This document shows, piece by piece, positions 38,621 to 47,720 of a stretch of 64,000 bases of DNA; the first letter of the stretch is position 1; each line of letters begins with the position of its first letter. Location of the stretch: positions 248,001-312,000 of the forward strand of contig JAEUHZ010000021.1 in NCBI GenBank assembly GCA_016795205.1, read 5' to 3'. This DNA comes from Planctomycetota bacterium. Lineage in GTDB: Bacteria; Planctomycetota; UBA1135; GCA-002686595. Position numbers and translations under genes: made by a program. A model generated the notes under the pieces. The model was not told where the DNA came from. It saw only the letters and a list, made by a program, of their open reading frames with translations, and did not search any database.

Positions 38621-39463
38621 ATGCGAACGAACCCTGCTTGCCTGCCCCAGACGACCCCGAACCCGGACCTCGCCGCCGTGAAGGCGCGACAACGCGCGAC
38701 CTGGTCCGCGGGCGACTTCGCCGTGATCGGCGTCACCCTGCAGCTCGTGGGGGAGTCCTTGTGCGAGAGCGTCGACGTGCGCTCGGGCCAGACGGTGCTC
38801 GACGTCGCCGCGGGCAACGGCAACGCGACGCTGGCCGCGGCACGGCGCTTCGCGCGTGTCACGTCGACCGACTACGTGCCGGCGCTGCTCGCGCGCGGCG
38901 CCGAGCGCGCGCAGGCCGAGGGCCTGGCCGTCGAGTTCGTCGAGGCGGACGCCGAGGACCTGCCGTTCCCCGCCGGCAGCTTCGACGCCGTGCTCTCGAC
39001 GTTTGGCGTGATGTTCACGCCCGACCAGGAGCGCGCGGCAAGCGAGCTCCTGCGCGTGTGCCGGAGCGGCGGGAAGATCGGGCTCGCGAACTGGACCGCC
39101 GAGGGCTTCCTGGGCGAGCTGTTCCGGGTCGTGGCACGACACGTTCCGCCTCCGGCCGGGCTGCGCTCGCCGATGCTGTGGGGCGACGAGCAGCGGCTGC
39201 GGGAGCTCTTCGGGAACGAGGCCGCGTCGTTGAGCTTCGCGCGTCGCGAGTTCCTGTTTCGCTACGAGAGCGCCGCGCACTGGATCGAGGTCTTCCGCAC
39301 CTGGTACGGGCCGGTGCGACGCGCCTTCGAGGCGCTCGAGGCCGACGGCGCGCGCGCGCTCGAGCGCGACTTGACGACGCTGCTCACGCGCCTCGACCGC
39401 GGCGGCGGCGCGGGTCTGGTCGTTCCCGGGGAGTACGCCGAGGTCGTGATCGTGCGGCGCTAG
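38621..39463 (+). CDS. Class I SAM-dependent methyltransferase
   Basis: This protein of 280 residues has motif I VLDVAAGNGNATLAAA, motif II/III SFDAVLSTFGVMF and LRVCRSGGKIGLANW, as in the Methyltransf_11/25 families. ATG 38621 is preceded by GAGG eight bases upstream; an in-frame GTG lies at 38612. The acceptor substrate is not predictable. Its position after an AraC regulator suggests induction by that regulator's ligand. Confidence 0.85.
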   Translation: MRTNPACLPQTTPNPDLAAVKARQRATWSAGDFAVIGVTLQLVGESLCESVDVRSGQTVLDVAAGNGNATLAAARRFARVTSTDYVPALLARGAERAQAEGLAVEFVEADAEDLPFPAGSFDAVLSTFGVMFTPDQERAASELLRVCRSGGKIGLANWTAEGFLGELFRVVARHVPPPAGLRSPMLWGDEQRLRELFGNEAASLSFARREFLFRYESAAHWIEVFRTWYGPVRRAFEALEADGARALERDLTTLLTRLDRGGGAGLVVPGEYAEVVIVRR

Positions 39464-39791
39464 CGCGCAGCTCGGACGGCGCGGATCCAGGTTCCAGGGG
39501 CGCACCGGTCGGTCGCGACGGCCAGCCCGCGCCGTGACGCGGGCGGAGGCGCGGCAAGTGCACTGCCGCGCTCACGCGCAGCGCGGACAGCGGCACGCCG
39601 GCCGGCATCATCGAGCTCCGGTTCGGAGATCGTCGCGGGCTGCAGCACGCCTCTCACCGCGCGATGACAGCGTGCGAACTGGTGCGTATGCCAGCAGGCG
39701 GGCGCGCGCCCCATGATCGTCGCCGCCGGTGCTGGTGCATGCCGAGCGTGCCGGGCAGGGTTGCCGGCCAATTGCTGATCCGCCAGGTCCC
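39464..39791. other. Intergenic region (328 bp)
   Basis: I see no gene, repeat or RNA element here. It separates the methyltransferase from the secreted protein and probably carries the promoter of the latter. Confidence 0.4.
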
Positions 39792-40820
39792 ATGAACAGT
39801 CACGTTGTTTCGCTCCTCGTCTGGATCGCCGCCTCGTCGGCGAACGCGCTGGCCACGAACCAGTACGCGCTCGACGACGGCTCACCGAACTCCGGTCTCT
39901 CGTACGGGATCGCCGGGGACTTCTGTTGGTTCCAGTCCTTCACGACCGTCGGGGCCACGGACGGGATCACGAGCGTCCAGGTCATGTGGCAACCGGGTCA
40001 GATTCCCGCTGGCACGGCCGTGCGGCTGTGCGTCTGGGAAGACCCGAACGATGACCACAACCCGGCCGACGCGATCCTCGTCCGCAGCGTCGCCGCGACC
40101 GTGCCCAGCCTCACGTTGCCCCTGACGTACACGACGTACGCCCTGGGGTCGCCGGCGATCGTGCAGGGCGGCTTCTTCATCGGGGCCGTCCTCACGACCG
40201 ATGGCTCGCTGGGCACGATCGCGCTGCTCGACTACGACTCGGGGCTCTCGGGCCGTGCTTGGTTCGCCACCGACGCACCGGGCTTCTTCGACCCGGCGCT
40301 GCTCTCGAGCTCGTTCTACAACCATATCGAGACGCTCGGCGCGGGCATCCACGGGGTGTACCTGCTGCGCGCGCAGGGCTCGGGCGACGTGCCGCTGACC
40401 TACTGCACTGCCAAGGTGAACTCGCTCGGCTGCACGCCCCAGATCGGCGCGGTGGGCGCGCCGAGCGCGAGCTCGGGGTCCGGCTTCCTGATCACCGCGA
40501 CGAGCGTGCGCAACCTGCAGAGCGGCATCCTCTTCTACGGCACGAACGGCCGCTCGAACGCTCCGTTCCTGGGTGGGACGCTGTGCGTGCAGTCGCCTCT
40601 ACGCCGCACCGGGATCCAGAACGCGGGCGGCAGCGTCGGCTCGCCGAACTGCACCGGCGTGTACCACTTCGACTTCAACGCGTGGGTGGCGAGCGGCGTC
40701 GATCCACTGCTCGTGGCGGGCACGACCGTGAACTGCCAGTTCTACTCGCGGGATCCGGGCTTCGCGCCACCGAACAACATCGGCTTGTCCGACGCGCTCG
40801 AGTTCACGCTCCAGCCCTGA
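39792..40820 (+). CDS. Secreted protein with planctomycete C-terminal domain
   Basis: This protein of 342 residues has a signal peptide (MNSHVVSLLVWIAASSANALA). The N-terminal half (about 25-195) is beta-rich with many Thr/Gly and a DPNDDHNP acidic turn that could bind calcium. The C-terminal ~140 residues match the end of the propeller protein at 35302-37044: GILFYGTNGRSNAPFLGG, SPLRRTGIQNAGG, FYSRDPGF, LSDALEF. Cysteines in the domain are conserved (LGCTP, LCVQSP, NCTG). The function is unknown. It may be a surface or matrix protein. Confidence 0.72.
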   Translation: MNSHVVSLLVWIAASSANALATNQYALDDGSPNSGLSYGIAGDFCWFQSFTTVGATDGITSVQVMWQPGQIPAGTAVRLCVWEDPNDDHNPADAILVRSVAATVPSLTLPLTYTTYALGSPAIVQGGFFIGAVLTTDGSLGTIALLDYDSGLSGRAWFATDAPGFFDPALLSSSFYNHIETLGAGIHGVYLLRAQGSGDVPLTYCTAKVNSLGCTPQIGAVGAPSASSGSGFLITATSVRNLQSGILFYGTNGRSNAPFLGGTLCVQSPLRRTGIQNAGGSVGSPNCTGVYHFDFNAWVASGVDPLLVAGTTVNCQFYSRDPGFAPPNNIGLSDALEFTLQP

Positions 40821-41060
40821 GGGGGCGAGAGCGCGCGGGCACGAGCGCCAGGCGCCGGATCCGGCACCTGCCGTGGTCCGGCGCACCGTTTCTCCCCACG
40901 CTCGAGAGGCCCGGGCTTGAACGGCGCGGGCTCGAGGCTGTCGCCGGGGACCTCGAGAGCGGCACCGGCGCGCACCGTCAGGTCCACGTTCTGCGGGCTT
41001 CGCCAGCGAGCTGCGGCAGGACCGGAGGTGCGGGCCCGTGGACGTGCGGACATCGGCCAC

Positions 41061-43508
41061 TCAGGCGGCCGCGCGACGCAAACGGAGTGCGTTCGCGACC
41101 ACGGAGACCGACGAGAGGCTCATCGCAGCGCCAGCGATCATCGGGGAGAGCAGGACTCCGAACGCGGGGTACAGGACTCCCGCGGCCAGCGGCACGCCGA
41201 GCACGTTGTAGAGGAACGCGAACGCCAGGTTCTGGCGGATGTTCTGCATCGTCGCACGAGACAGCTCGTGGGCGCGCGCGATGCCGCGCAGGTCGCCTTC
41301 GACCAGCGCGAGCGAGGCGCTCTCGAGAGCGACGTCGCTCCCGTTGCCCATCGCGATCCCGACGTCGGCTCGTGCCAGAGCCGGGGCGTCGTTCACGCCG
41401 TCGCCGGCCATCGCCACGTGCCGACCCTCCGCCAAGAGACTGGCGACGAGCTGCTGCTTGTCCGCGGGTTGCATCTCGCCGTGGACTTCCTCGAGGCCCA
41501 GCTCGCGGCCGAGCGACTCGGCGCTGGCGCGCGCGTCGCCGCTCGCCATGACGACGCGCAGTCCGCGGTTGCGCAGCTCGGCGAGCGCGGCGCGCGTCGA
41601 GGCCTTGATCGGGTCGGCGACCGCCAGCAGGCCCGCGACGCGCGCGTCGAGCGCCACGAACACGACCGTGGCGCCGTCGCGGCGCAGCGTCTCGGCGCGC
41701 TCGGCGAGCGAGCCCGCCTCGAGGCCGAGCTCCGCGAGGAGCCGCGCGTTGCCCAGCGCCGCGATCCGCCCGCCCACGCGACCCGTCACACCGCGGCCGT
41801 GGTGCGCGCGGAACTCCGTGGCGGTGGCCGGCGCGATCGCGCGCTCCTTGGCGCCGGCGAGCACGGCCGCCGCGAGCGGATGCTCGCTGCCCTGCTCCAG
41901 CGCGGCGGCGCACGCCAGCAGCTCGCGCGGGTCGATGCCCTCCGCCGTCTCGATCCGCGCCAGCCGCGGCCGGCCTTCGGTCAGGGTTCCCGTCTTGTCG
42001 ACGACGAGCGTGTCGACCCGTGCCAGCCGCTCGAGCGCGGCCGCATCCTTGACGAGCACTCCGAGCTGCGCCCCGCGCCCGATGCCGACCATGACCGACA
42101 TCGGCGTCGCGAGCCCCAGCGCGCACGGGCAGGCGATGATCAGCACGGCGGTCGCGCTGATCAGCGCGTGAGCGGCGCGCGGCTCGGGTCCCAGGAACCA
42201 CCAGGCGGCCGCGCAGAGGAGCGCGATCACGACGACCGCCGGGACGAACCAGGCCGAGATGCGATCGACGAGCTGTTGCACCGGGGCACGACTGCGCTGC
42301 GCGGCCGCGACCTGGGCCACGATGCGCGCGAGCAGCGTCTGCGCGCCGACGCGATCGGCCCGCATCCGGAATGTGCCCGATCCGTTCGTCGTGCCGCCTG
42401 TGACGCGCTCGCCCGCGTGCTTCTCGGCCGGGATCGGCTCGCCGGTGATCATGGACTCGTCGACCGCGCTCGATCCGTCGACCACGACGCCGTCGACCGG
42501 CACGCGCTCGCCGGGCCGCACGCGCAGCAGGTCGCCGCGTTGCACGTGCTCGAGCGGCACGTCCTCCTCGTCGCCATCCGCACGCACGCGGCGCGCGTTC
42601 TTCGGCGCGAGTCCGAGCAGGGCGCGGATCGCGCCCGACGTCGCGGCGCGCGCGCGCAGCTCGAGCACCTGCCCGAGCAGCACGAGCACGACGATGACCG
42701 CAGCGCTCTCGAAGTAGATCGGCGGCGCGCCGTCGTGGCGGAACGCGTCGGGAACGAGACCCGGGAGGAGCAGCGCGAAGGCGCTGAACCCGTAGGCGGC
42801 ACCCGTGCCGAGCGCGATCAGCGTGAACATGTTGGCGCGGCGGTTCCGGAGCGAGGCCCAGCCGCGCGCGAAGAACGGCGCGCCGGCCCACAGCACCACG
42901 GGCGTCGCGAGCGCGAACTGCGTCCAAGCCGAGGCGAGGTCCGGAATCCGCGCCCCGAGCCCGGGAACCATCTCAGCCATGGCGAGCAGGAACGTCGGCA
43001 CCGCCAGCGCAAGACCGAGCCAGAAGCGCCGCGTCATGTTCGCCAGCTCGGGGTCTGGCCCCGCGTCCGCCGTCGGCACCTGGGGCTCGAGCGCCATCCC
43101 GCACAGCGGACAGTCGCCCGGCTGGTCCTGCGCGATCTCGGGGTGCATCGGGCAGGTCCAGACGGTCCCCGCCGGGACGCCGCGGACCGCCGGAGACGCC
43201 GCGTCAGTCGGCGCCGGCCAGGCCGCCGCACTGCCGCCGCAGCAGGCTCGTGCCGTGGCCTCGACGACCTCGGTTGGGGCCGCCGGAGGGACCTCGGCTG
43301 GCGGGCTGGCGGCGCGCACGTACTGGCCCGGATCGGCTTCGAACCGTGTGCGGCAGCCCGGGCTGCAGAAGGCGTGCTCGACCCCGGCGTGGACGAGCGT
43401 CCCGCCCCGGGCCGTGCGCGGGTCCACGCGCATGCCACACACGGGGTCGAGGAGCCTCGGCGCTGGGCCTTCGTGGGCGGGTATGGTCGACATGGGCGCG
43501 TGCTGCAT
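41061..43508 (-). CDS. Heavy-metal (copper-type) P1B ATPase with YHS and zinc-ribbon-like N-terminus
   Basis: This protein of 815 residues begins with a YHS domain ([30 protein letters not shown]; about 20-65). A CC-containing linker follows, then a heavy-metal-binding motif [11 protein letters not shown]...GDCPLCGM (117-138). The ATPase core has TGEPIPAEK, the membrane metal site CPC (460-462), the phosphorylation site DKTGTLTEG (Asp504), SEHPLAAA and [14 protein letters not shown] plus the SEHPL motif indicate Cu+ or related soft metals. There is no classical HMA domain. GGAGGAAC precedes ATG 43508. It lies 57 bp after the Cys-rich sigma gene on the same strand. Confidence 0.92.
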   Translation of the reverse strand: MQHAPMSTIPAHEGPAPRLLDPVCGMRVDPRTARGGTLVHAGVEHAFCSPGCRTRFEADPGQYVRAASPPAEVPPAAPTEVVEATARACCGGSAAAWPAPTDAASPAVRGVPAGTVWTCPMHPEIAQDQPGDCPLCGMALEPQVPTADAGPDPELANMTRRFWLGLALAVPTFLLAMAEMVPGLGARIPDLASAWTQFALATPVVLWAGAPFFARGWASLRNRRANMFTLIALGTGAAYGFSAFALLLPGLVPDAFRHDGAPPIYFESAAVIVVLVLLGQVLELRARAATSGAIRALLGLAPKNARRVRADGDEEDVPLEHVQRGDLLRVRPGERVPVDGVVVDGSSAVDESMITGEPIPAEKHAGERVTGGTTNGSGTFRMRADRVGAQTLLARIVAQVAAAQRSRAPVQQLVDRISAWFVPAVVVIALLCAAAWWFLGPEPRAAHALISATAVLIIACPCALGLATPMSVMVGIGRGAQLGVLVKDAAALERLARVDTLVVDKTGTLTEGRPRLARIETAEGIDPRELLACAAALEQGSEHPLAAAVLAGAKERAIAPATATEFRAHHGRGVTGRVGGRIAALGNARLLAELGLEAGSLAERAETLRRDGATVVFVALDARVAGLLAVADPIKASTRAALAELRNRGLRVVMASGDARASAESLGRELGLEEVHGEMQPADKQQLVASLLAEGRHVAMAGDGVNDAPALARADVGIAMGNGSDVALESASLALVEGDLRGIARAHELSRATMQNIRQNLAFAFLYNVLGVPLAAGVLYPAFGVLLSPMIAGAAMSLSSVSVVANALRLRRAAA

Positions 43509-43565
43509 GGTTCCTCCGGTTTCGCACCAGCCGACGCGGCGCGACCGGGTTCCTTACAGCTGGGT

Positions 43566-44159
43566 TCAGACGGAACCGCACGAGCGCGTGTCACACGTGC
43601 AATCGAGGCAACCGTGGTCGGCGCAGGTCCGGCAGACCGCCACGAGGCGCTGGCGCAGCGCCGCGCGCGCGCGGAAGAGCCGCACGGAGGCATTGTTCGG
43701 CGTGATCCCGGCCTCCGCGGCGAAGTCGATCACGGAGAGGCCGTCGACGTCGACGCGGCGCAGCGCGGCTGCGTACTCGGGCTTGAGCGTGCCGGCGATC
43801 CCCAGGATGCACGCGCAGGCGGTCGCCTCGAGCTCCGCGTCCGCCGGCAAGACGTCGTCCGGATCGAGCTCACCCCCTGTGCGGGCGGGGTGCGCGTCGC
43901 GGCGTGCATGGTCGACGATCGCGTTGCGCAGGATGCGGTAGAACCACGCCACAGCCGACTCGCTCGAACGCACGGAGCCCGCGCGGTCGATGCCGCGCAC
44001 GAAAGCGTCCTGCAGGATGTCCTCGGCCCGCGCGCGGCTTCCGACGCGGCGCTCGAGGAACGTCAGGAACTCGCGGTGGTGCGCCACGAGCGTTCCGACG
44101 ACCTCGGCATCCGTCCCGCCCAAGGCTGCTGCGATGTCGGGATCGAGGTCCTGGCTCAT
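43566..44159 (-). CDS. ECF sigma factor with C-terminal cysteine-rich metal domain (CorE-like)
   Basis: This protein of 197 residues has region 2 (RAEDILQDAFVRGID, AVAWFYRILRNAIVDHARR) and region 4 (LKPEYAAALRRVDVDGLSVIDFAAEAGITPNNASVRLFRARAALRQRL as separated blocks). It ends in a cysteine-dense tail: CRTCADHGC, LDCTC and DTRSC. Six Cys lie within about 20 residues. ECF factors with such tails, typified by Myxococcus CorE, are switched by copper binding to the tail without an anti-sigma. The copper-type ATPase gene is the next gene downstream, so direct metal-controlled transcription of it is likely. ATG 44159 is chosen over GTG 44171. Confidence 0.85.
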   Translation of the reverse strand: MSQDLDPDIAAALGGTDAEVVGTLVAHHREFLTFLERRVGSRARAEDILQDAFVRGIDRAGSVRSSESAVAWFYRILRNAIVDHARRDAHPARTGGELDPDDVLPADAELEATACACILGIAGTLKPEYAAALRRVDVDGLSVIDFAAEAGITPNNASVRLFRARAALRQRLVAVCRTCADHGCLDCTCDTRSCGSV

Positions 44160-44302
44160 GGGGGGGGCCACGCGATCCGTGGCCCAGGCCCCCGAGTCTA
44201 GACCGCCGCGGGTCGCTGCGCGGACCGGCGTGGCGCGTCCAGGGCCCTCCCGCAGCCGTCGGGGCCCGGCGGCGGCGTCCGAAATCGCGGAGCTGTGATG
44301 CG

Positions 44303-44321
44303 TGACTAGTCAGTCATTGAC
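44303..44321. promoter_or_regulatory. Candidate MarR operator, copy 1
   Basis: It contains the perfect 10-bp palindrome TGACTAGTCA followed by GTCA-T-TGAC, 17-35 nt upstream of the marR start. A near copy (14 of 17 positions) precedes the doxX gene. Confidence 0.6.
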
Positions 44322-44337
44322 AGCTAAGCTACGGGCC

Positions 44338-44814
44338 ATGAAGCGCGAGCCCTCCCCGACCCAGCGGGCCATCCGCCAGGCCACGCCGTTCCGCTCCGTG
44401 GGCCAGGAGGCCGTCGTGGCCCTGCTTCTCGCCGCCGAGCGGGTGAAGTGGCCCTACCAGGACCTCCTGGCGGCTCAGGGTGACCTGACGCTGCAGCAGT
44501 ACAACGTGCTGCGGATCCTGCGTGGGGCGGGGGCCGCCGGCCTGGCGACGCTCGAGATCGCCGAACGGATGCTGGAGCGTGCCCCGGGCATCACCCGGCT
44601 GCTGGACCGGCTCGAGGACAAGGGCCTGATCGCCCGTGAGCGCTCCAGTGCCGACCGGCGCCAAGTGACCGTGCGCATCACCCGTGCCGGGCGCGACCTG
44701 CTCGGCGAGCTCGACGCGCCCTTCGATCGCCTCGACGATCAGGTCCTCTCCGAACTGAGCCAGGCGGAAATGCGGACGCTGACCCGCCTGCTCGAGCGGC
44801 TCCATCGGGGCTGA
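44338..44814 (+). CDS. MarR-family transcriptional regulator
   Basis: This protein of 158 residues has the MarR winged helix: LTLQQYNVLRILRGAGAAGLATLEIAERM, recognition helix GITRLLDRLEDKGLIARE, and the wing signature RSSADRRQVTVRITRAG (D-R-R). ATG 44338 is chosen; an in-frame GTG at 44302 would place the operator-like palindrome inside the gene. Its motif recurs before doxX (44860-44876), so it probably represses itself and the doxX-dioxygenase pair in response to a phenolic or electrophile signal. Confidence 0.9.
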   Translation: MKREPSPTQRAIRQATPFRSVGQEAVVALLLAAERVKWPYQDLLAAQGDLTLQQYNVLRILRGAGAAGLATLEIAERMLERAPGITRLLDRLEDKGLIARERSSADRRQVTVRITRAGRDLLGELDAPFDRLDDQVLSELSQAEMRTLTRLLERLHRG

Positions 44815-44859
44815 GCCCCGACCGCAAACCTCCGACAGCGTCCTTGCGAGTAGATTACA

Positions 44860-44876
44860 TGACCAGTCAATCACTG
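44860..44876. promoter_or_regulatory. Candidate MarR operator, copy 2
   Basis: TGACCAGTCAATCACTG matches 14 of 17 positions of the motif at 44303-44319. It ends 4 nt before the chosen doxX start, where it would block transcription or translation initiation. Confidence 0.58.
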
Positions 44877-44879
44877 CCC

Positions 44880-45374
44880 ATGCATGCATCGATCCAAGCC
44901 ACCCGTACGGTCTCGGCCCGCATCCGATCGCTGGTGTTCGCCACGCGCTCCGACCTCGCCGCTCCGGTGCTGCGTGTCGGGCTGGCCGCGGTCCTGTGGC
45001 CCCACGGGGCGCAGAAGCTCCTGGGCTGGTTCGGCGGCCACGGGTTCGACGGCACCGTGGGCTTCTTCACGCAGACTCTGGGGCTGCCCGCTCCGGTCGC
45101 GTGGTTCACGATCCTGGCCGAGTTCTTCGGGCCGATCTTGCTGCTCCTGGGCCTCGGCACGCGCGCCGTTGCGGCCATGTTCATCGGGATCATGGTCGGC
45201 GCGATCGTCACGGTGCACGCCGGGAACGGCTTCTTCATGAACTGGTCCGGTGCTCAGCCGGGCGAGGGCTTCGAGTATCACATCCTCGTGATCGCGCTGG
45301 CGCTGGCGCTCGTGGTGCGGGGCGGAGGCAGCCTCTCGGTCGACCGTTCCATCGCCCGCACCGAGCTCGAATGA
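44880..45374 (+). CDS. DoxX-family membrane protein
   Basis: This protein of 164 residues has four membrane helices (LRVGLAAVLWPHGAQKLLGW; PVAWFTILAEFFGPILLLLG; AVAAMFIGIMVGAIVTVH; YHILVIALALALVV). The DoxX family motif around WPHGAQKLLGWFGGHG and the late FEYHIL are present. DoxX-like proteins occur with oxidative or thiol stress systems; the reaction is not settled. The start could also be ATG 44859. Its stop overlaps the dioxygenase start by 4 bp (ATGA). Confidence 0.85.
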   Translation: MHASIQATRTVSARIRSLVFATRSDLAAPVLRVGLAAVLWPHGAQKLLGWFGGHGFDGTVGFFTQTLGLPAPVAWFTILAEFFGPILLLLGLGTRAVAAMFIGIMVGAIVTVHAGNGFFMNWSGAQPGEGFEYHILVIALALALVVRGGGSLSVDRSIARTELE

Positions 45375-46153
45375 ACCGCACCCGGCAATCCCCGCTGTTC
45401 CTCTCGCACGGCGCCCCCAGTCTGCTCCTCGAGGACGTCCCCGCGCGGACGTTCCTCGAGGGTCTGTTCGCCGGCGCTTCCACCAGGCCACGCGCCGTCG
45501 TCGTCGTCTCGGCGCATTGGCTCACGAACGAGCCCACGGTCGATGCCTCGCGTACGCCGCGAACGATCCACGACTTCTCGGGGTTCCCTGCGCAACTCTC
45601 GCGGGTCCAGTACCCGGCTTCCGGCGATCCGGTCCTCGCGGGCGAGATCGCGGCCGAGTGCGCGCGCCACGGGATCAGCGCGCGCATCGTGGAACGCGGC
45701 CTGGACCACGGCGCGTGGGTGCCGCTCGCGCTGGCCCTGCCCGACGCGACGGTTCCCGTGCTGCAGGTGTCCCTGCAACCACGGCGTGGAGCCGCATACC
45801 ACCTCCAGTTGGGTCGCGCGCTCGCGCGCTGGCGCGACGCGGACGTCCTCGTGGTGGGCAGCGGCAGCGCAACGCACGACCTCGGATCCCTGGAGCCACC
45901 TGGCAGCGCGGCGCCAGCGTGGGTGCAGGCGTTCGACGACTGGCTCGTTGCGGCGGTCGAACGCGGCGACGCGGACGCCCTCGTCGACTATCGCAGGCGA
46001 GCTCCGCATGCAGAGCGCAACCATCCGACGGAGGAGCACTACTTGCCCCTGCTCGTGGCGCTGGGCGCAGCCGGGGAGGGAGCGCGTGGCCGCACGCTCC
46101 ACCGCAGCACCACCTTTGGCGTCCTGGCCATGTCGGCTTTCGCATTCGACTGA
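45371..46153 (+). CDS. Class III extradiol dioxygenase (4,5-DOPA dioxygenase-like, YgiD family)
   Basis: This protein of 260 residues has the LigB/YgiD motifs: LFLSHGAPSLLLED, VVSAHWLTNEP, RGLDHGAWVPL and GSGSATHDLG. The metal-binding His set is present. These enzymes cleave catechol rings with O2; YgiD acts on DOPA in vitro. It is translationally coupled to doxX and under the same MarR-type operator, a unit that suggests aromatic or quinone stress handling. It converges with the reductase gene. Confidence 0.88.
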   Translation: MNRTRQSPLFLSHGAPSLLLEDVPARTFLEGLFAGASTRPRAVVVVSAHWLTNEPTVDASRTPRTIHDFSGFPAQLSRVQYPASGDPVLAGEIAAECARHGISARIVERGLDHGAWVPLALALPDATVPVLQVSLQPRRGAAYHLQLGRALARWRDADVLVVGSGSATHDLGSLEPPGSAAPAWVQAFDDWLVAAVERGDADALVDYRRRAPHAERNHPTEEHYLPLLVALGAAGEGARGRTLHRSTTFGVLAMSAFAFD

Positions 46154-46230
46154 GATCAGGGGCGGCGCTCCCAGCTCTGCGGCCGGCACGTCGAGGGTCG
46201 TCGCGGAACGCCGTCCCGAGCCCGCCTGCG

Positions 46231-47217
46231 CTAGACGGAGGAACTCGCGCGCGGCTTCATCACGAAGGCGTCGGCATGGATGTCGCGGAGCGCGGCCCCT
46301 GCCAGGAAGACGCGCTTGCGCAAGTCGAGGACCAGGTCGGGATCGCCACACAGGAAGACCTTCCAGCCACGCAGTGAGGGCCAGCGCGCCTTCAGGATGG
46401 AGTGGATCGGACCGACCTCGAGGCCGACCCCCGGCTCGCCGCGCAGGAGGCAGCGCACGTACTCCACCAAGGGGTTCGCCCGCGCGAGCGCCTCGAGCTC
46501 CTCGACGAGGTAGAGCCCCCCCGCGTCGACCGCGCCCTGGAGCAGGACGATCGGGCCGCGGTGACCGTGCCTCAAGGCGTCCTGGAGGATCGCGAACAGC
46601 GGAGCCAAACCAGTGCCTGTCCCCACGAGGAGCAGCGGCGTCTGTGGGTTGCCGGGCACGTAGAAGCACTCGCCGTCGGGGCCACGAACCGCGACCCGGG
46701 TGCCCGCTGCGAGCTCGCGCGCGATCCAGCCACTCATTGCGCCGTCCTTGATCACGCGCACGTGCAGCTCGAGGAAGTCGTCGCGTCCGGGGAGGTTCGC
46801 GGTCGAGTAGCTCCGCGCGAGGCCGTCCGCGCGAACGAGCGACACGAACTGCCCGCCACGATGCTCGAAGGGCGCATCGGTGATCAGACGCAGGCGCACG
46901 ACGTCACGGCCGATGCGCGCGATCTCGGTGACCGTCGCGCCCACCTCGAGCCCGAGATCGTCGACCGTGGTGATGGCCAGATCGGCGGTGGGCACACCCT
47001 TGCAGGTGAGGAACAGTCCCAACTCGCGCCAGGCATCCTTGAGCCCCTCCTGGGAGCCGGGGGGCGGCGGCCCATCGACGGCGCGCGCGAGGCACGTTCG
47101 ACAGTGGCCGGAGCGACAGGAATGGGGTGCGTCGATGCCGGCACCGAGCAGGCCGTCCAGCACGCTCTCCCCGGGAGCCAACTCGACGCGCTGGCCTCGG
47201 TACAGGATCGCAGCCAC
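46231..47217 (-). CDS. 2Fe-2S ferredoxin-NAD(P)H reductase (haemoglobin reductase)
   Basis: This protein of 328 residues has an N-terminal plant-type [2Fe-2S] domain: Cys34, Cys39, Cys42 (CRSGHCRTC) and Cys71 (FLTCKG). An FAD-binding barrel (RSYSTANLPG) and a NAD(P) Rossmann part (VGTGTGLAPLFAILQDAL, CGDPDL) follow. Its start lies 4 bp after the stop of the truncated haemoglobin gene, so both are co-translated. Together they have the parts of a flavohaemoglobin on two chains, with NO dioxygenation as the likely task. Confidence 0.87.
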   Translation of the reverse strand: MAAILYRGQRVELAPGESVLDGLLGAGIDAPHSCRSGHCRTCLARAVDGPPPPGSQEGLKDAWRELGLFLTCKGVPTADLAITTVDDLGLEVGATVTEIARIGRDVVRLRLITDAPFEHRGGQFVSLVRADGLARSYSTANLPGRDDFLELHVRVIKDGAMSGWIARELAAGTRVAVRGPDGECFYVPGNPQTPLLLVGTGTGLAPLFAILQDALRHGHRGPIVLLQGAVDAGGLYLVEELEALARANPLVEYVRCLLRGEPGVGLEVGPIHSILKARWPSLRGWKVFLCGDPDLVLDLRKRVFLAGAALRDIHADAFVMKPRASSSV

Positions 47218-47221
47218 GAGG

Positions 47222-47617
47222 TCAGCAGCGTGCCGGCGACGCGCCCTGCGGGCGGTCCAGGACGTCGTCGCGCACCGAGTTCGCGAGCGCCGCGACAGCC
47301 GCGACTTGCTCGGCCGTGGCGCCGAGCTCGGTGAGCGTCGCCCCGAGGTGCTCGATCACGACGTCGACGTGCGAGTCGTTCAGTCCACGGGCGACGAGAT
47401 GGCGATGCCCCGTGCGCATGTCCTGGCCCGTGTAGTGGTTGGGACCGCCGAGGACCATCGTCAGGAAGCCCTTCTGCTTGGCCGCTTGGCTGTCCATGTC
47501 CACGTCGTCGAAGAAGGCGGCGACACGCTCGTCGCCCAGCATCTTCCGGTAGAAGATGTCGACCGCGGCGGAGACGGCGGGCTCGCCGCCCAGTTGTTCG
47601 TAGAGGCTCGTCATCAT
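47222..47617 (-). CDS. Group I truncated haemoglobin
   Basis: This protein of 131 residues is a 2/2 globin: LYEQLGGEPAVSAAVDIFYRKML (Tyr B10 in FY), FFDDVDMD, KQKGFLTMVLGGPNHYTG, and proximal His in MRTGHRHLV. TrHbN-type globins turn NO and O2 into nitrate when supplied with electrons. The reductase encoded next supplies them. It is divergent from an NsrR gene with a 103-bp promoter gap, so NO induction is expected. Two adjacent ATGs (47617, 47614) are possible; AGGA lies upstream. Confidence 0.88.
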   Translation of the reverse strand: MMTSLYEQLGGEPAVSAAVDIFYRKMLGDERVAAFFDDVDMDSQAAKQKGFLTMVLGGPNHYTGQDMRTGHRHLVARGLNDSHVDVVIEHLGATLTELGATAEQVAAVAALANSVRDDVLDRPQGASPARC

Positions 47618-47647
47618 GGATCCTGAGGCATCGGGGACCAAAAGCGG

Positions 47648-47660
47648 TATTGCGCATACA
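47648..47660. promoter_or_regulatory. Inverted repeat between nsrR and haemoglobin genes
   Basis: GTAT and ATAC flank TGCGC, in an AT-richer patch (47641-47668) also holding ATGATATC. It lies between the two divergent starts and is a candidate NsrR site. It does not match the enterobacterial NsrR consensus in detail. Confidence 0.4.
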
Positions 47661-47720
47661 TGATATCGGGCCAGCGCGAACGCGTCAAGTCGGGAGCCCG
47701 GGAGTTGCTAGCATCCGAGC

